Below the pieces are notes generated by a model. It searched no databases. It saw only the letters and a program-made list of their open reading frames with translations, and was not told the DNA's origin. The position numbers were made by a program, and so were the translations under genes. Positions 1-5,867 of a DNA stretch of 5,867 bases are shown here, in pieces. The stretch's first letter is position 1; each line of letters begins with the position of its first letter. The stretch comes from an uncultured Lachnospiraceae bacterium (GTDB lineage: Bacteria; Bacillota; Clostridia; Lachnospirales; Lachnospiraceae), in assembly GCA_902797565.1 (NCBI GenBank), contig CADBTO010000106.1, forward strand, positions 1-5,867. The letters are read 5' to 3'.

Positions 1-4
1 CTTC

Positions 5-604
5 CTACAGCTCCCGCCTGCCTTCGAGTGCCCGCAGGAGTGTTACTTCATCAATATACTCCAGATCTCCTCCCACCGGCACGCCGCTTGCGATCCTGGT
101 ACACTTCGTTCCAATGGGTTTCAGCAGTCTGCTGATATACATTGCCGTCGTTTCCCCCTCTAAAGACGAATTCGTGGCAATAATAACTTCCTCCACCTCG
201 CTGCCCGCAAGTCGCGCCATCAGCTCCTTCAGCCGGATATCCTCCGGTCCGATGCCCTGCATCGGCGAAATCGCCCCGTGCAGGACATGGTACACGCCGT
301 CATACTCGCCTGTCTTTTCATACGCCGCCAGATCCCGGCTGGATTCCACCACCATAATCAGCTTGTGGTTCCGCTTTGAATTGGAACAGATCGGGCAGAC
401 CTCCCTGTCTGTCAGGGTAAAGCACTCCTTACAGTATTTCACGTTCTCCCGCGCACGGACAATGACCTCCGCCAGATGCTTCGCCTCAGACTCCGGCCTG
501 CTCAGTATGTAGAAAGCAAGCCGCTGCGCGGTTTTCTCCCCGATTCCGGGCAGCGATGAAAACCCGCCGATCAGGTTCCCGATGTCTTTGCTAAAATAGT
601 CCAC
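5..604 (-). CDS. recR: Recombination mediator protein RecR
   Basis: RecR acts in the cytoplasm with RecO (and RecF) to load RecA onto SSB-coated single-stranded DNA at gaps during recombinational repair. With a GTG start at 604-602 the product is 199 residues, the usual family length. Visible in order: helix-hairpin-helix around residues 18-34 (LPGIGEKTAQRLAF), a four-cysteine zinc site at C58, C61, C70 and C73, a Toprim domain from about 81 to 175 (VVESSRDL with E87; HGAISPMQGIGPEDI; ATNSSLEGE), the GVPVGGDLEY motif at 174-183, and the C-terminus ALEGRREL typical of Firmicutes RecR. The GTG is preferred because GGGAGG lies 8 bases upstream and the RecR-like sequence begins there; the ATG at 664 would add about 20 residues that are only the ybaB glycine-rich tail read in another frame. 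It overlaps ybaB by 14 bases, so translational coupling is likely (inference). The stop codon is TAG at 7-5; only four bases follow it in the window. Confidence 0.96.
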   Translation of the reverse strand: MDYFSKDIGNLIGGFSSLPGIGEKTAQRLAFYILSRPESEAKHLAEVIVRARENVKYCKECFTLTDREVCPICSNSKRNHKLIMVVESSRDLAAYEKTGEYDGVYHVLHGAISPMQGIGPEDIRLKELMARLAGSEVEEVIIATNSSLEGETTAMYISRLLKPIGTKCTRIASGVPVGGDLEYIDEVTLLRALEGRREL

Positions 605-998
605 CGAGTGCGCCTCCCAAACCGCCGCCGAGGCCGCCAGCCAGGCCTTCCAGTCCGCCGGCATACTGCTGCATCAAGCTCTCTTCTTCTTCTATCACCT
701 TCCGGAGCGCCTCATTCGTTGCTGCCATAATCAGGTCTTCCAGCATCTCCACATCGTCCGGATCCACAGCCTCCGGATCCAGCTTCACGCCCACAACCTG
801 CTTCTTTCCGGAAACAGAAACTTCCACCACTCCGCCTCCAGCCGTGGCAGATACCGTCTTCTCTTCCAATTCCTTCTGCTTCTCTTCCAGTTCCTTCTGG
901 TTTTCCGCCATCTGCTTCTGCATCTTCTGTGCCTGCTTCATCAGGTTGTTCATATTTCCCGGCATTGCTCCGCCAGGGTATCCGCCTCTACGCGCCAT
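591..998 (-). CDS. ybaB: YbaB/EbfC family nucleoid-associated protein
   Basis: Small DNA-binding protein of the YbaB/EbfC family. Members form dimers, bind DNA and associate with the nucleoid; the gene usually sits between dnaX and recR, as here. The product is 135 residues. In order: a Gly/Pro-rich N-terminus (1-15), a long charged helix from about 16 to 47 (NNLMKQAQKMQKQM), the family segment ATAGGGVVEVSVSGKK (51-66), VDPDDVEMLEDLI and AATNEALRK (78-100), then a glycine-rich tail ending GGLF. The ATG at 998 has AAGGAGG 9 bases upstream (1014-1008). M16 would be a second possible start, but the MARRGG opening resembles clostridial homologues as I remember them. Odd feature: the heptad QKELEEK occurs twice in tandem (34-40 and 41-47), a 7-residue expansion compared with the B. 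subtilis protein as I recall it. It starts 41 bases after dnaX and overlaps recR, so it is an internal operon gene. Confidence 0.95.
   Translation of the reverse strand: MARRGGYPGGAMPGNMNNLMKQAQKMQKQMAENQKELEEKQKELEEKTVSATAGGGVVEVSVSGKKQVVGVKLDPEAVDPDDVEMLEDLIMAATNEALRKVIEEEESLMQQYAGGLEGLAGGLGGGLGGALGGLF
613..618 (-). promoter_or_regulatory. Ribosome binding site of recR inside ybaB
   Basis: GGGAGG at 618-613 on the minus strand, 8 bases before the GTG at 604. It sits in the glycine codons near the ybaB 3' end and decides the recR start. Confidence 0.8.
858..899 (-). repeat. 21-bp tandem duplication in ybaB
   Basis: Two adjacent 21-base units, 858-878 and 879-899, differ at a single base (position 869 against 890, a synonymous CTG/TTG leucine change). 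Each encodes QKELEEK in frame. This lengthens the YbaB N-terminal helix by two heptad turns. Confidence 0.9.
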
Positions 999-1039
999 GG
1001 TTCATTTCCTCCTTCATTTCGTTCCATCATCAAAAACGC

Positions 1040-2641
1040 CTAATCTTCAATCACCACATCCAGCCCTTTTTCCGCAAAGAACCCCGCCACATCCGTGTAC
1101 AGGTCTTTCGCGCGGCTGGGATTCTGGTTCAGCTGCACCTCAAATCTTATATGTTTTTGGGCAATACTGTCAAGTGCCTCTTGCAATGCACTCCGGTGGC
1201 CGCTCTCTTCATCCCGGAATTCCTCCCATCCCAGGCTGCTGGTTCCATCGCCGCCATCATCAAAGACGATCAGTAATTTCCCATCTTCCTCTACTGTCTT
1301 CACACAGTCACGCAGCAGAATCCCATACGGCGGTCCTACTGCCGCCACCACCTCGCTCCAGCGTTTTGCCACCTCCTGCACTTCCTCCGGAATCGCCGGC
1401 GGAAGCGGTTTCTTTTCCTCTGCCTTTCCCCCGGCAGCTGCTGCATCCCCCGGCAGCTGCGATGGCGCAGCCATGACCGGAATGCCCTTTTCCATCTTTC
1501 GTTCCAGTGCTTCCAGACGGCTGACCAGTGCCTCCGTCCCGGTATCGCTTTGCGGCTTCGAAAGCCGCATCAGCGTGATCTCAAGCAGCACCCGCTTCTG
1601 CGTCGCAGAGCGCATCCGGTTTGACAGGTCAGACAAAATCTCGATATAACGGTGCAGCTGCGCCTTGCTGACACGCCCGCGCTCTTCCAACAAAAGTTTT
1701 TTGTTCTCCTGGGTCAAATCCAGGATCTCCACCATTGCTTCGTCCTCTATAACCAGGAGAAGATTTCGCAGATACCAGCAAAAATCTACCACGAACTGCG
1801 CTAAATCGCGTCCTTCTACAACAATTTCCTCCACAACTTTCATCATCGCAGAAGTATTCTCTTCCGTAATCCCTGCCAGCAAACGGGAAAAGACCTCTAT
1901 ATCAACTGCACCAAGCACTTCAAGCACGTTGTCATACGTCAGCTTCGATCCCAGATAAAACGAGATACATTGATCCAGTAAACTAATGCCGTCACGCATG
2001 GATCCATCTGCTGCCCTGGCTACATAGGCAGCAGCTTTTTCCTCATACTCCACACCCTCTTTCTGGAGCAGCTCCTCCAGTCTCGCCTGAATCGTATCCA
2101 CAGGAATCCGCTTGAAATCATAACGCTGGCACCGCGACAGGATGGTAACCGGTATCTTGTGCAGCTCCGTCGTCGCCAAAATAAAGATCACATATTCCGG
2201 CGGTTCCTCCAGGGTCTTGAGGAATGCGTTGAACGCCGCACCGGACAGCATATGCACTTCGTCGATGATATAGACCTTGTAACGCCCCTCGCTTGGCTTA
2301 TAACTGACATCCTCGATAATATCCCGGATATTGTCCACGCTGTTGTTGGAAGCAGCGTCGATCTCCCGGACATTCATCGAACTCCCCGAAAGAATCCCCT
2401 GGCAGACCCTGCATGTCCCGCAGGGGCTTCCATCCGGAAGCGGACTTTCGCAGTTGACCGCCCTGCCAAAGATTTTCGCCATCGTGGTCTTCCCGGTTCC
2501 CCTTGTCCCCGTAAATAAATAGGCGTGCCCAATCCGCTGTGCTTTAATCTCATTCTTCAACGTCTGGACGATCGCGTCCTGTCCCTTAACATCCGAAAAT
2601 TCGAGTGGTCTGAATTTTCGATATAGCGCCAAATATGACAT
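1040..2641 (-). CDS. dnaX: DNA polymerase III subunit gamma/tau (DnaX)
   Basis: AAA+ clamp-loader subunit that, with delta and delta', opens the beta sliding clamp and loads it at primed sites; the long tau form also contacts the replicative polymerase and helicase. The product is 533 residues and complete. Visible: the N-terminus SYLALYRKFRP, Walker A GTRGTGKT at 45-52, a zinc module with C64, C74, C77 and C80, Walker B IIDEVH at 125-130, sensor 1 around T157-T158, the SRC arginine finger at 169-171 and GSMRD at 213-217. A helical collar follows at roughly 240-362, then an Ala/Pro/Lys-rich linker (about 365-418) and a C-terminal tau-type domain (about 419-533, including AKRWSEVV). The ATG at 2641 has GGAGGA at 2651-2646. 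No canonical A-AAA-AAG frameshift site was seen, so one tau-like product is expected (inference). It is the first gene of the dnaX-ybaB-recR cluster. Confidence 0.97.
   Translation of the reverse strand: MSYLALYRKFRPLEFSDVKGQDAIVQTLKNEIKAQRIGHAYLFTGTRGTGKTTMAKIFGRAVNCESPLPDGSPCGTCRVCQGILSGSSMNVREIDAASNNSVDNIRDIIEDVSYKPSEGRYKVYIIDEVHMLSGAAFNAFLKTLEEPPEYVIFILATTELHKIPVTILSRCQRYDFKRIPVDTIQARLEELLQKEGVEYEEKAAAYVARAADGSMRDGISLLDQCISFYLGSKLTYDNVLEVLGAVDIEVFSRLLAGITEENTSAMMKVVEEIVVEGRDLAQFVVDFCWYLRNLLLVIEDEAMVEILDLTQENKKLLLEERGRVSKAQLHRYIEILSDLSNRMRSATQKRVLLEITLMRLSKPQSDTGTEALVSRLEALERKMEKGIPVMAAPSQLPGDAAAAGGKAEEKKPLPPAIPEEVQEVAKRWSEVVAAVGPPYGILLRDCVKTVEEDGKLLIVFDDGGDGTSSLGWEEFRDEESGHRSALQEALDSIAQKHIRFEVQLNQNPSRAKDLYTDVAGFFAEKGLDVVIED
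1428..1460 (-). repeat. 14-bp direct repeat in the DnaX linker
   Basis: The 14-mer CCCCCGGCAGCTGC (plus strand) occurs exactly at 1428-1441 and again at 1447-1460, a period of 19 bases. As 19 is not a multiple of three, the copies are read in different frames, as QLPG and AAAGG, within the low-complexity linker between the collar and the C-terminal domain. Confidence 0.9.
2594..2620. repeat. Inverted repeat within the dnaX 5' coding region
   Basis: CGAAAATTC at 2594-2602 and GAATTTTCG at 2612-2620 form a perfect 9-bp inverted repeat with a 9-base spacer. It covers about codons 8-16 of dnaX (RKFRPLEFS). It could fold as an mRNA hairpin or serve as a protein site, but the peptide is conserved in DnaX, so coding constraint may explain it. 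Confidence 0.55.
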
Positions 2642-2645
2642 GCCT

Positions 2646-2651
2646 TCCTCC
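2646..2651 (-). promoter_or_regulatory. Ribosome binding site of dnaX
   Basis: GGAGGA at 2651-2646, about five bases before the ATG at 2641. It directly follows the T-run of the upstream terminator-like hairpin, leaving almost no independent leader. Confidence 0.75.
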
Positions 2652-2691
2652 GAAAAAGAATGATAGGGGCAAGCCTGTGAGCCTGCCCCTA
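2652..2691 (-). terminator. Likely intrinsic terminator after the LRR protein gene
   Basis: On the minus strand, the arm 2691-2681 (TAGGGGCAGGC) pairs with 2674-2664 (GCTTGCCCCTA): 11 pairs including one G-U wobble, with the loop TCACAG. It is followed by TCATTCTTTTTC (2663-2652). The wobble pair is A-C on the plus strand, so the stem is stronger in minus-strand RNA, the direction of the genes. It begins 7 bases after the stop of the LRR gene. The T-run is interrupted and its T5 core starts six bases past the stem, so efficiency may be incomplete. Confidence 0.7.
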
Positions 2692-2698
2692 CGCTTCC

Positions 2699-4021
2699 TC
2701 ATTTGCTATCTGTCTTCTTGTATTTGATGACACTCCAGTTCCCATACACGCGATAGGTTCCATCACCGGCATAGGCACAGACTGCAACCTGATACGTCTT
2801 TGCGTTTTCCAATCCAGACATTGTGTATTCCGTTTCCGAAAAGAATTTCTTCGTCCAGTTGCTGGCACCATTCTTCCGATAAGCGATGCAATAGCCGTCC
2901 GAATCCGAAACACTGCCAATCGTGACCTTGAGCTTCTTCCCCTTGACCTGCGCGATCTTTTTGATCGTCACCCGCGCAGGCTGCACCACATCAATCTCCT
3001 CATCCCGGTAGACGATGTTCGTATTGGTGGATCCGCCCGTGATGGTCGTCGTATCAGTGCCGCCGGAAATAACCGTGCTGCTTCCTCCGCTGGTGCTGCC
3101 GGTGTTGATCGCAGCTTCCTCACCAATCCGGACAAACGTCACATTGTTTTTGTTTGCAAATTCATACCCTGCCGCACCCTCGATGCTGTAGATCAGGGTT
3201 GGCTTCCAGTTCGCTTGCGCTCCGATCATCGTCACCGATGCCGGGATCGTGATGACTTTTACGCCGGAATCCGCAAATGCGTTCTGCTCGATCGTTGTCA
3301 CAGTTTCCGGGAGAACCACGGTTTCAATTTCATAATTCCCGGAAAAAGAATTGGTCCCAATCGTTGACACATTGCTGCTGAACGTAATGGACGATTTTGC
3401 CGTGGGCACTTTGTACAGCACCGTGCCCCGCTGCTTGTACAGGCACCCGTCATACACCGTATAAGTCCCGCTGGATCCCTGCAGTGTAAATGACCGCAGG
3501 TTCTTGCAGTTATCAAACGCCGTAATATCAATATTGGTAATCCCGTTCGGCAGGTTGATCGTGTTCAGGCCGTTGCAGCCATTGAACGCATTCGCCTCGA
3601 TGGACTTCACGGTCGCCGGAATCATCGACGGATTTGACAGGCTCACGCAATCCCGAAACGTATCCGCCGGAATGCTGGTCACATTTCCCAGATTCACCTT
3701 CTGCAGCTCCTCGCATCCGGCAAACACGCCCGTCCCCATGGACGTCACAGTACTTGGGAACGTGATCCCCGTCAGGCTCCGGTTGTCCTGGAATACGCCC
3801 GCCGCAATCATCGTCACACCGGTAGGCACGGTAATATTCCCGCCCGGTCCCCGATACGCAAGCAGCTGCCGCCCATCGTCACTCAGGACAAAGCCGTCCT
3901 TCGTCTCCTGGTCCGCATAGACCGGCATGCCGCCCCCGGAAAGCTGCACGCCGGCCGGCACTGCCGCCATCGCTGCCGCCAGGAGCAAGGCAAATGCCCT
4001 GCTCCTTGTTCTTCTTCTCAT
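2699..4021 (-). CDS. Secreted BspA-type leucine-rich repeat protein with C-terminal Fn3-like domain
   Basis: Complete exported protein of 440 residues; the exact function is unknown. A signal peptide is visible: basic MRRRTRSR, hydrophobic ALLLAAAMAAVPAG, likely cleavage after VYA (residue 36). Residues about 62-298 hold some eight BspA/Treponema-type leucine-rich repeats (LRR_5 family), with recurring patterns such as IPATVKSIEANAFNGCNGL and LPETVTTIEQNAFADS. They are interrupted near 180-210 by the VYDGCLYKQRGTVLYKVP insert common in this family. A Gly/Ser/Thr linker (about 305-335) leads to a Fn3-like domain (about 348-440) with TYQVAVCAYAGDGTYRVYGNWS and a lysine-rich end. No LPXTG, SLH or C-terminal membrane helix is seen. 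BspA-type proteins are often surface adhesins, so a binding role is plausible (inference). The ATG at 4021 has GGGAGG 7 bases upstream. It lies 30 bases after the neighbouring surface protein gene and is probably co-transcribed. Confidence 0.9.
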   Translation of the reverse strand: MRRRTRSRAFALLLAAAMAAVPAGVQLSGGGMPVYADQETKDGFVLSDDGRQLLAYRGPGGNITVPTGVTMIAAGVFQDNRSLTGITFPSTVTSMGTGVFAGCEELQKVNLGNVTSIPADTFRDCVSLSNPSMIPATVKSIEANAFNGCNGLNTINLPNGITNIDITAFDNCKNLRSFTLQGSSGTYTVYDGCLYKQRGTVLYKVPTAKSSITFSSNVSTIGTNSFSGNYEIETVVLPETVTTIEQNAFADSGVKVITIPASVTMIGAQANWKPTLIYSIEGAAGYEFANKNNVTFVRIGEEAAINTGSTSGGSSTVISGGTDTTTITGGSTNTNIVYRDEEIDVVQPARVTIKKIAQVKGKKLKVTIGSVSDSDGYCIAYRKNGASNWTKKFFSETEYTMSGLENAKTYQVAVCAYAGDGTYRVYGNWSVIKYKKTDSK

Positions 4022-4028
4022 ACATCAT

Positions 4029-4034
4029 CCTCCC
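4029..4034 (-). promoter_or_regulatory. Ribosome binding site of the LRR protein gene
   Basis: GGGAGG at 4034-4029, 7 bases before the ATG at 4021. Two nearer ATG codons (4028 and 4025) are in another frame and too close to it, so this site supports the 4021 start and the signal peptide that follows. Confidence 0.75.
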
Positions 4035-4051
4035 ATACTTTTCTTCAGTTT

Positions 4052-5867
4052 TTATTTCTTCGTTGTGCGCTTTACTTTCGTCGTCCCCCATTTCCCATAA
4101 TACGTCTTTCCGGAAATTGTCTTGAATGGACGGACGCTGACCTCATAATACGTATCCTTCGACAAACCGCTGAATGTCTTGCTCAAACTGGACGTTGTTG
4201 CTTTCTTCCAGCTGCTTGCCCAGTTCTTTTTCAACGCAACCTGGTATTTCACGCCGGAAATATCGACTTTTTTGTATGTTGCCTTGATCGAATTCTTCGT
4301 GGTCGTCAGCTTCGTGATCGTTCCCTTTGCTGACTTGATCTCCCGAATGGCAGCCAGATCCACGTTTACCGTATTCGCATCTGCCTGATTTCCTTCATTA
4401 TTATTTGTATCGGCTTTTTTCTGGACTTGCACAACACAGGTTGCTGCTTTTTTCCCACTGTCTTTGGATGTAGCTGTAATTGTGGCATAGCCCTCTGATA
4501 CAGCGGTCAAGACCCCGTTTGCAACCGTCACGACCTTCGGATCGCTGCTGGCCCAGGTCACATCCTTCGTCGTCGCGTTGGCCGGTACAACCGCCGCCGT
4601 CAGCGTCTTCGTCTCTCCCGGCACCATTTGCAGGGACGTGCTGTTCAGCTCGATTGCAGTAACCAGTACTGTCGTAGTAACCGGGTAATAGGACGGGCTG
4701 TACGAAGGCGTGTAACTCGATGTATTCGACGAAGAATTGCTGGAAGATACCGTCACCTTCCATGAAGTCCGCCGCTCGGTTCCATCTGACGTATTCATCG
4801 TAAACGCGCTGATCGTTGCCGTTCCAGCCTTCAAACCCGTTACCACGCCATCCGCGGAAACCGTCGCCACAGTCGGGTTGTCACTCGTCCACTGGAGCAT
4901 CTGCCCCGCAGCCTCCGCAGGCTGCAATGACCACTTCAGCGCAAGCGTCGCATTCGGTGTCAAAGACACATTCTGGCTCGTGACCGGAACAATGCTCGTC
5001 ACCTTCACAGCCGAAACACTTCCGTTCCAGCCATTGGTATAAAGCTGCGTGTCTGCCGCGAGCTGCGTATCAAAGTTCCATGCAGTCTTGCATTCCTGGT
5101 CAGAATACCAGCTGATTTCCGCTCCGGTATCCGTCGTCGGGCAGTCTGCCTTCGTTAATTTTGTGCCGTTCGGGAAGCAGGCAATTTCCTTCTGCTGGTA
5201 TGCTTTATTGAAAATGACCTCCACGCCATAATCCGCATCGACTGCCCACCCTGCATAGAGCACTGTGTCAGCCGATACCTCATCTGTGGCAAAATCCCAA
5301 GGCTGTTCCCCATTCTCATCCTTGAACCAGCCTGTAAAGGTATAACCTGTCTTTACAGGATCCGCAGGCTTTGCAACCGTCTTCTTCGCCGCATTTCCGG
5401 CAACAGATTCCGGCGGCACAATGCTGCCTGCTTTTGAATCAAATACCACCGTGTATGCTTCCACAGGAACATCCACTGCTGTTTCCGCCGTACCAAGCGC
5501 CACATTAGAGACAGCCCGCTGTCCCACCGCACCGCTCATTTCCACATTCGCCTTGACATCCGACCCTTCTCCCGCAAGCTTCAGCTGTGCACCGCCGATA
5601 TCTGCCTGCAATCCCTTCGCATTGTCTGAAGTGACCTCTGCCGCCTCGGTGGATGCGCCGTCCGCATTGCTTCCCAAAAGCAGCCGCTGCTTCACGGCCG
5701 CATCATAAGATGTCTGGACATCCCCATCACCCTTGATCGTGATCGTGCCTTTGTCCTTTGCTTCGACACCTGTGAAGAACCCGTCTGAACGCACAGTTGT
5801 CTTGTACGTCCCATCTTTCCGCGTTTCCTGCGGTTTGATGACATAGGACTCTCCATCACCCAGCACC
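4052..5867 (-). CDS. Partial surface protein with Listeria-Bacteroides repeats, Ig-like group 2 and Fn3-like domains
   Basis: The 3' part of a large gene whose start lies beyond the right edge; 604 in-window residues are counted from the GTG at 5866, which is probably an internal valine. Residues 1-135 are rich in Gly, Asp, Ala and Val and not recognised. Residues 137-207 form a Listeria-Bacteroides (InlB B-type) repeat with GYTFTGWF and VLYAGW. Residues 213-280 are a diverged second copy (SWYSDQ, AWNFDT, TQLYTNGW) with C230, C241 and C259. Two Ig-like group 2 (BIG2) domains follow at about 284-373 (WTSDNPTVATVSADGVVTG) and 399-483 (WASSDPKVVTVANGVLTAV), separated by a Ser/Thr/Tyr/Pro linker (374-398). 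The C-terminus (about 504-604) is Fn3-like and ends YYGKWGTTKVKRTTKK. Such modular proteins are extracellular stalks or adhesins; a signal peptide is expected but lies outside the window. No LPXTG or C-terminal membrane helix is visible. Stop TAA at 4054-4052. Confidence 0.88.
   Translation of the reverse strand, partial: VLGDGESYVIKPQETRKDGTYKTTVRSDGFFTGVEAKDKGTITIKGDGDVQTSYDAAVKQRLLLGSNADGASTEAAEVTSDNAKGLQADIGGAQLKLAGEGSDVKANVEMSGAVGQRAVSNVALGTAETAVDVPVEAYTVVFDSKAGSIVPPESVAGNAAKKTVAKPADPVKTGYTFTGWFKDENGEQPWDFATDEVSADTVLYAGWAVDADYGVEVIFNKAYQQKEIACFPNGTKLTKADCPTTDTGAEISWYSDQECKTAWNFDTQLAADTQLYTNGWNGSVSAVKVTSIVPVTSQNVSLTPNATLALKWSLQPAEAAGQMLQWTSDNPTVATVSADGVVTGLKAGTATISAFTMNTSDGTERRTSWKVTVSSSNSSSNTSSYTPSYSPSYYPVTTTVLVTAIELNSTSLQMVPGETKTLTAAVVPANATTKDVTWASSDPKVVTVANGVLTAVSEGYATITATSKDSGKKAATCVVQVQKKADTNNNEGNQADANTVNVDLAAIREIKSAKGTITKLTTTKNSIKATYKKVDISGVKYQVALKKNWASSWKKATTSSLSKTFSGLSKDTYYEVSVRPFKTISGKTYYGKWGTTKVKRTTKK
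4673..4747 (-). other. Ser/Thr/Tyr/Pro-rich linker between two Ig-like domains
   Basis: Codes for residues 374-398 of the partial surface protein. It is made almost only of Ser, Asn, Thr, Tyr and Pro, with short repeats of the type SYTPSYSPSYYP. This is a typical extended, possibly glycosylated spacer of cell-surface proteins (inference from composition). Confidence 0.6.

Noticed and set aside
605..664. Upstream ATG start for recR at 664
   Set aside because: The extra residues are the ybaB glycine-rich tail read in a second frame. They do not resemble RecR, and the GTG at 604 has a well-placed GGGAGG and gives the normal family length.
844..1476. Long plus-strand reading frame opposite ybaB and dnaX
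   Set aside because: It lies antisense to two well-supported genes. Its product is low-complexity, rich in Pro, Ser, His and Cys, with no recognisable domain, and is best explained as a shadow of the opposite-strand codon bias.
1697..1702. A6 run (minus strand) in dnaX as a programmed frameshift or slippage site for a gamma form
   Set aside because: The codon phase is AAC AAA AAA CTT, which does not fit the X-XXY-YYZ pattern, and termination near residue 315 would cut into the collar domain. The AAG AAA pair in the linker (codons 410-411) is also not a canonical slippery heptamer.
2692..2800. Sigma-A promoter for dnaX at the end of the LRR gene
   Set aside because: No pair of boxes close to TTGACA and TATAAT with 16-18 base spacing was found by eye, so I did not annotate one; a hidden or weak promoter is not excluded.
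4022..4051. Terminator or promoter between the two surface protein genes
   Set aside because: The 30-base gap is A-rich with a ribosome binding site and shows no inverted repeat, which fits co-transcription.
3879..4091. Minus-strand frame through the LRR gene start with ATGs at 4028 and 4025
   Set aside because: These ATGs are too close to the GGGAGG, and the frame reads out of phase through the signal peptide region of the LRR protein, giving an unrecognisable product.
1..5867. CRISPR array, tRNA/rRNA genes, transposase or attachment sites
   Set aside because: No regularly spaced repeats, no cloverleaf or rRNA-like segments and no transposase or integrase coding sequence were seen; coding genes fill the window.

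Overview
The window reads as a chromosomal segment of a Gram-positive anaerobe of the Clostridia, most likely Lachnospiraceae or a close relative. The basis is the gene order dnaX-ybaB-recR, the Firmicutes-type RecR and YbaB sequences, strong GGAGG-type ribosome binding sites, balanced to slightly GC-rich composition, and the style of the secreted proteins (BspA-type leucine-rich repeats, Listeria-Bacteroides repeats, Ig-like group 2 domains, basic Fn3-like C-termini). The species cannot be named from the sequence alone. All five real genes lie on the minus strand, so the window is best read from its right end to its left.

Right half (about 2699-5867): two genes for exported proteins, 30 bases apart and probably co-transcribed. 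The first is cut by the window edge and carries two Listeria-Bacteroides-type repeats, two Ig-like domains and a C-terminal Fn3-like domain. The second is a complete 440-residue protein with a signal peptide, BspA-type leucine-rich repeats, a Gly/Ser/Thr linker and a related Fn3-like C-terminus. Neither has a visible LPXTG signal, SLH domain or C-terminal membrane anchor. A hairpin with a T-run follows the second gene and looks like an intrinsic terminator on the minus strand.

Left half (5-2641): the housekeeping cluster dnaX (clamp-loader tau subunit), ybaB/ebfC (nucleoid-associated protein) and recR (recombination mediator). The genes are tightly spaced: 41 bases between dnaX and ybaB, then a 14-base overlap of ybaB with a GTG-started recR. 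They form a replication and repair operon known from many bacteria.

The two halves are functionally unrelated. I see no convincing new system. The points worth a second look are the shared C-terminal module of the two exported proteins, the terminator hairpin pressed against the dnaX ribosome binding site with no obvious promoter after it, an in-frame 21-bp duplication that lengthens the YbaB helix, a 14-bp direct repeat read in two frames in the DnaX linker, and a perfect inverted repeat at the start of dnaX. No tRNA, rRNA, CRISPR array or mobile element was seen, and no gap without a gene exceeds 60 bases.
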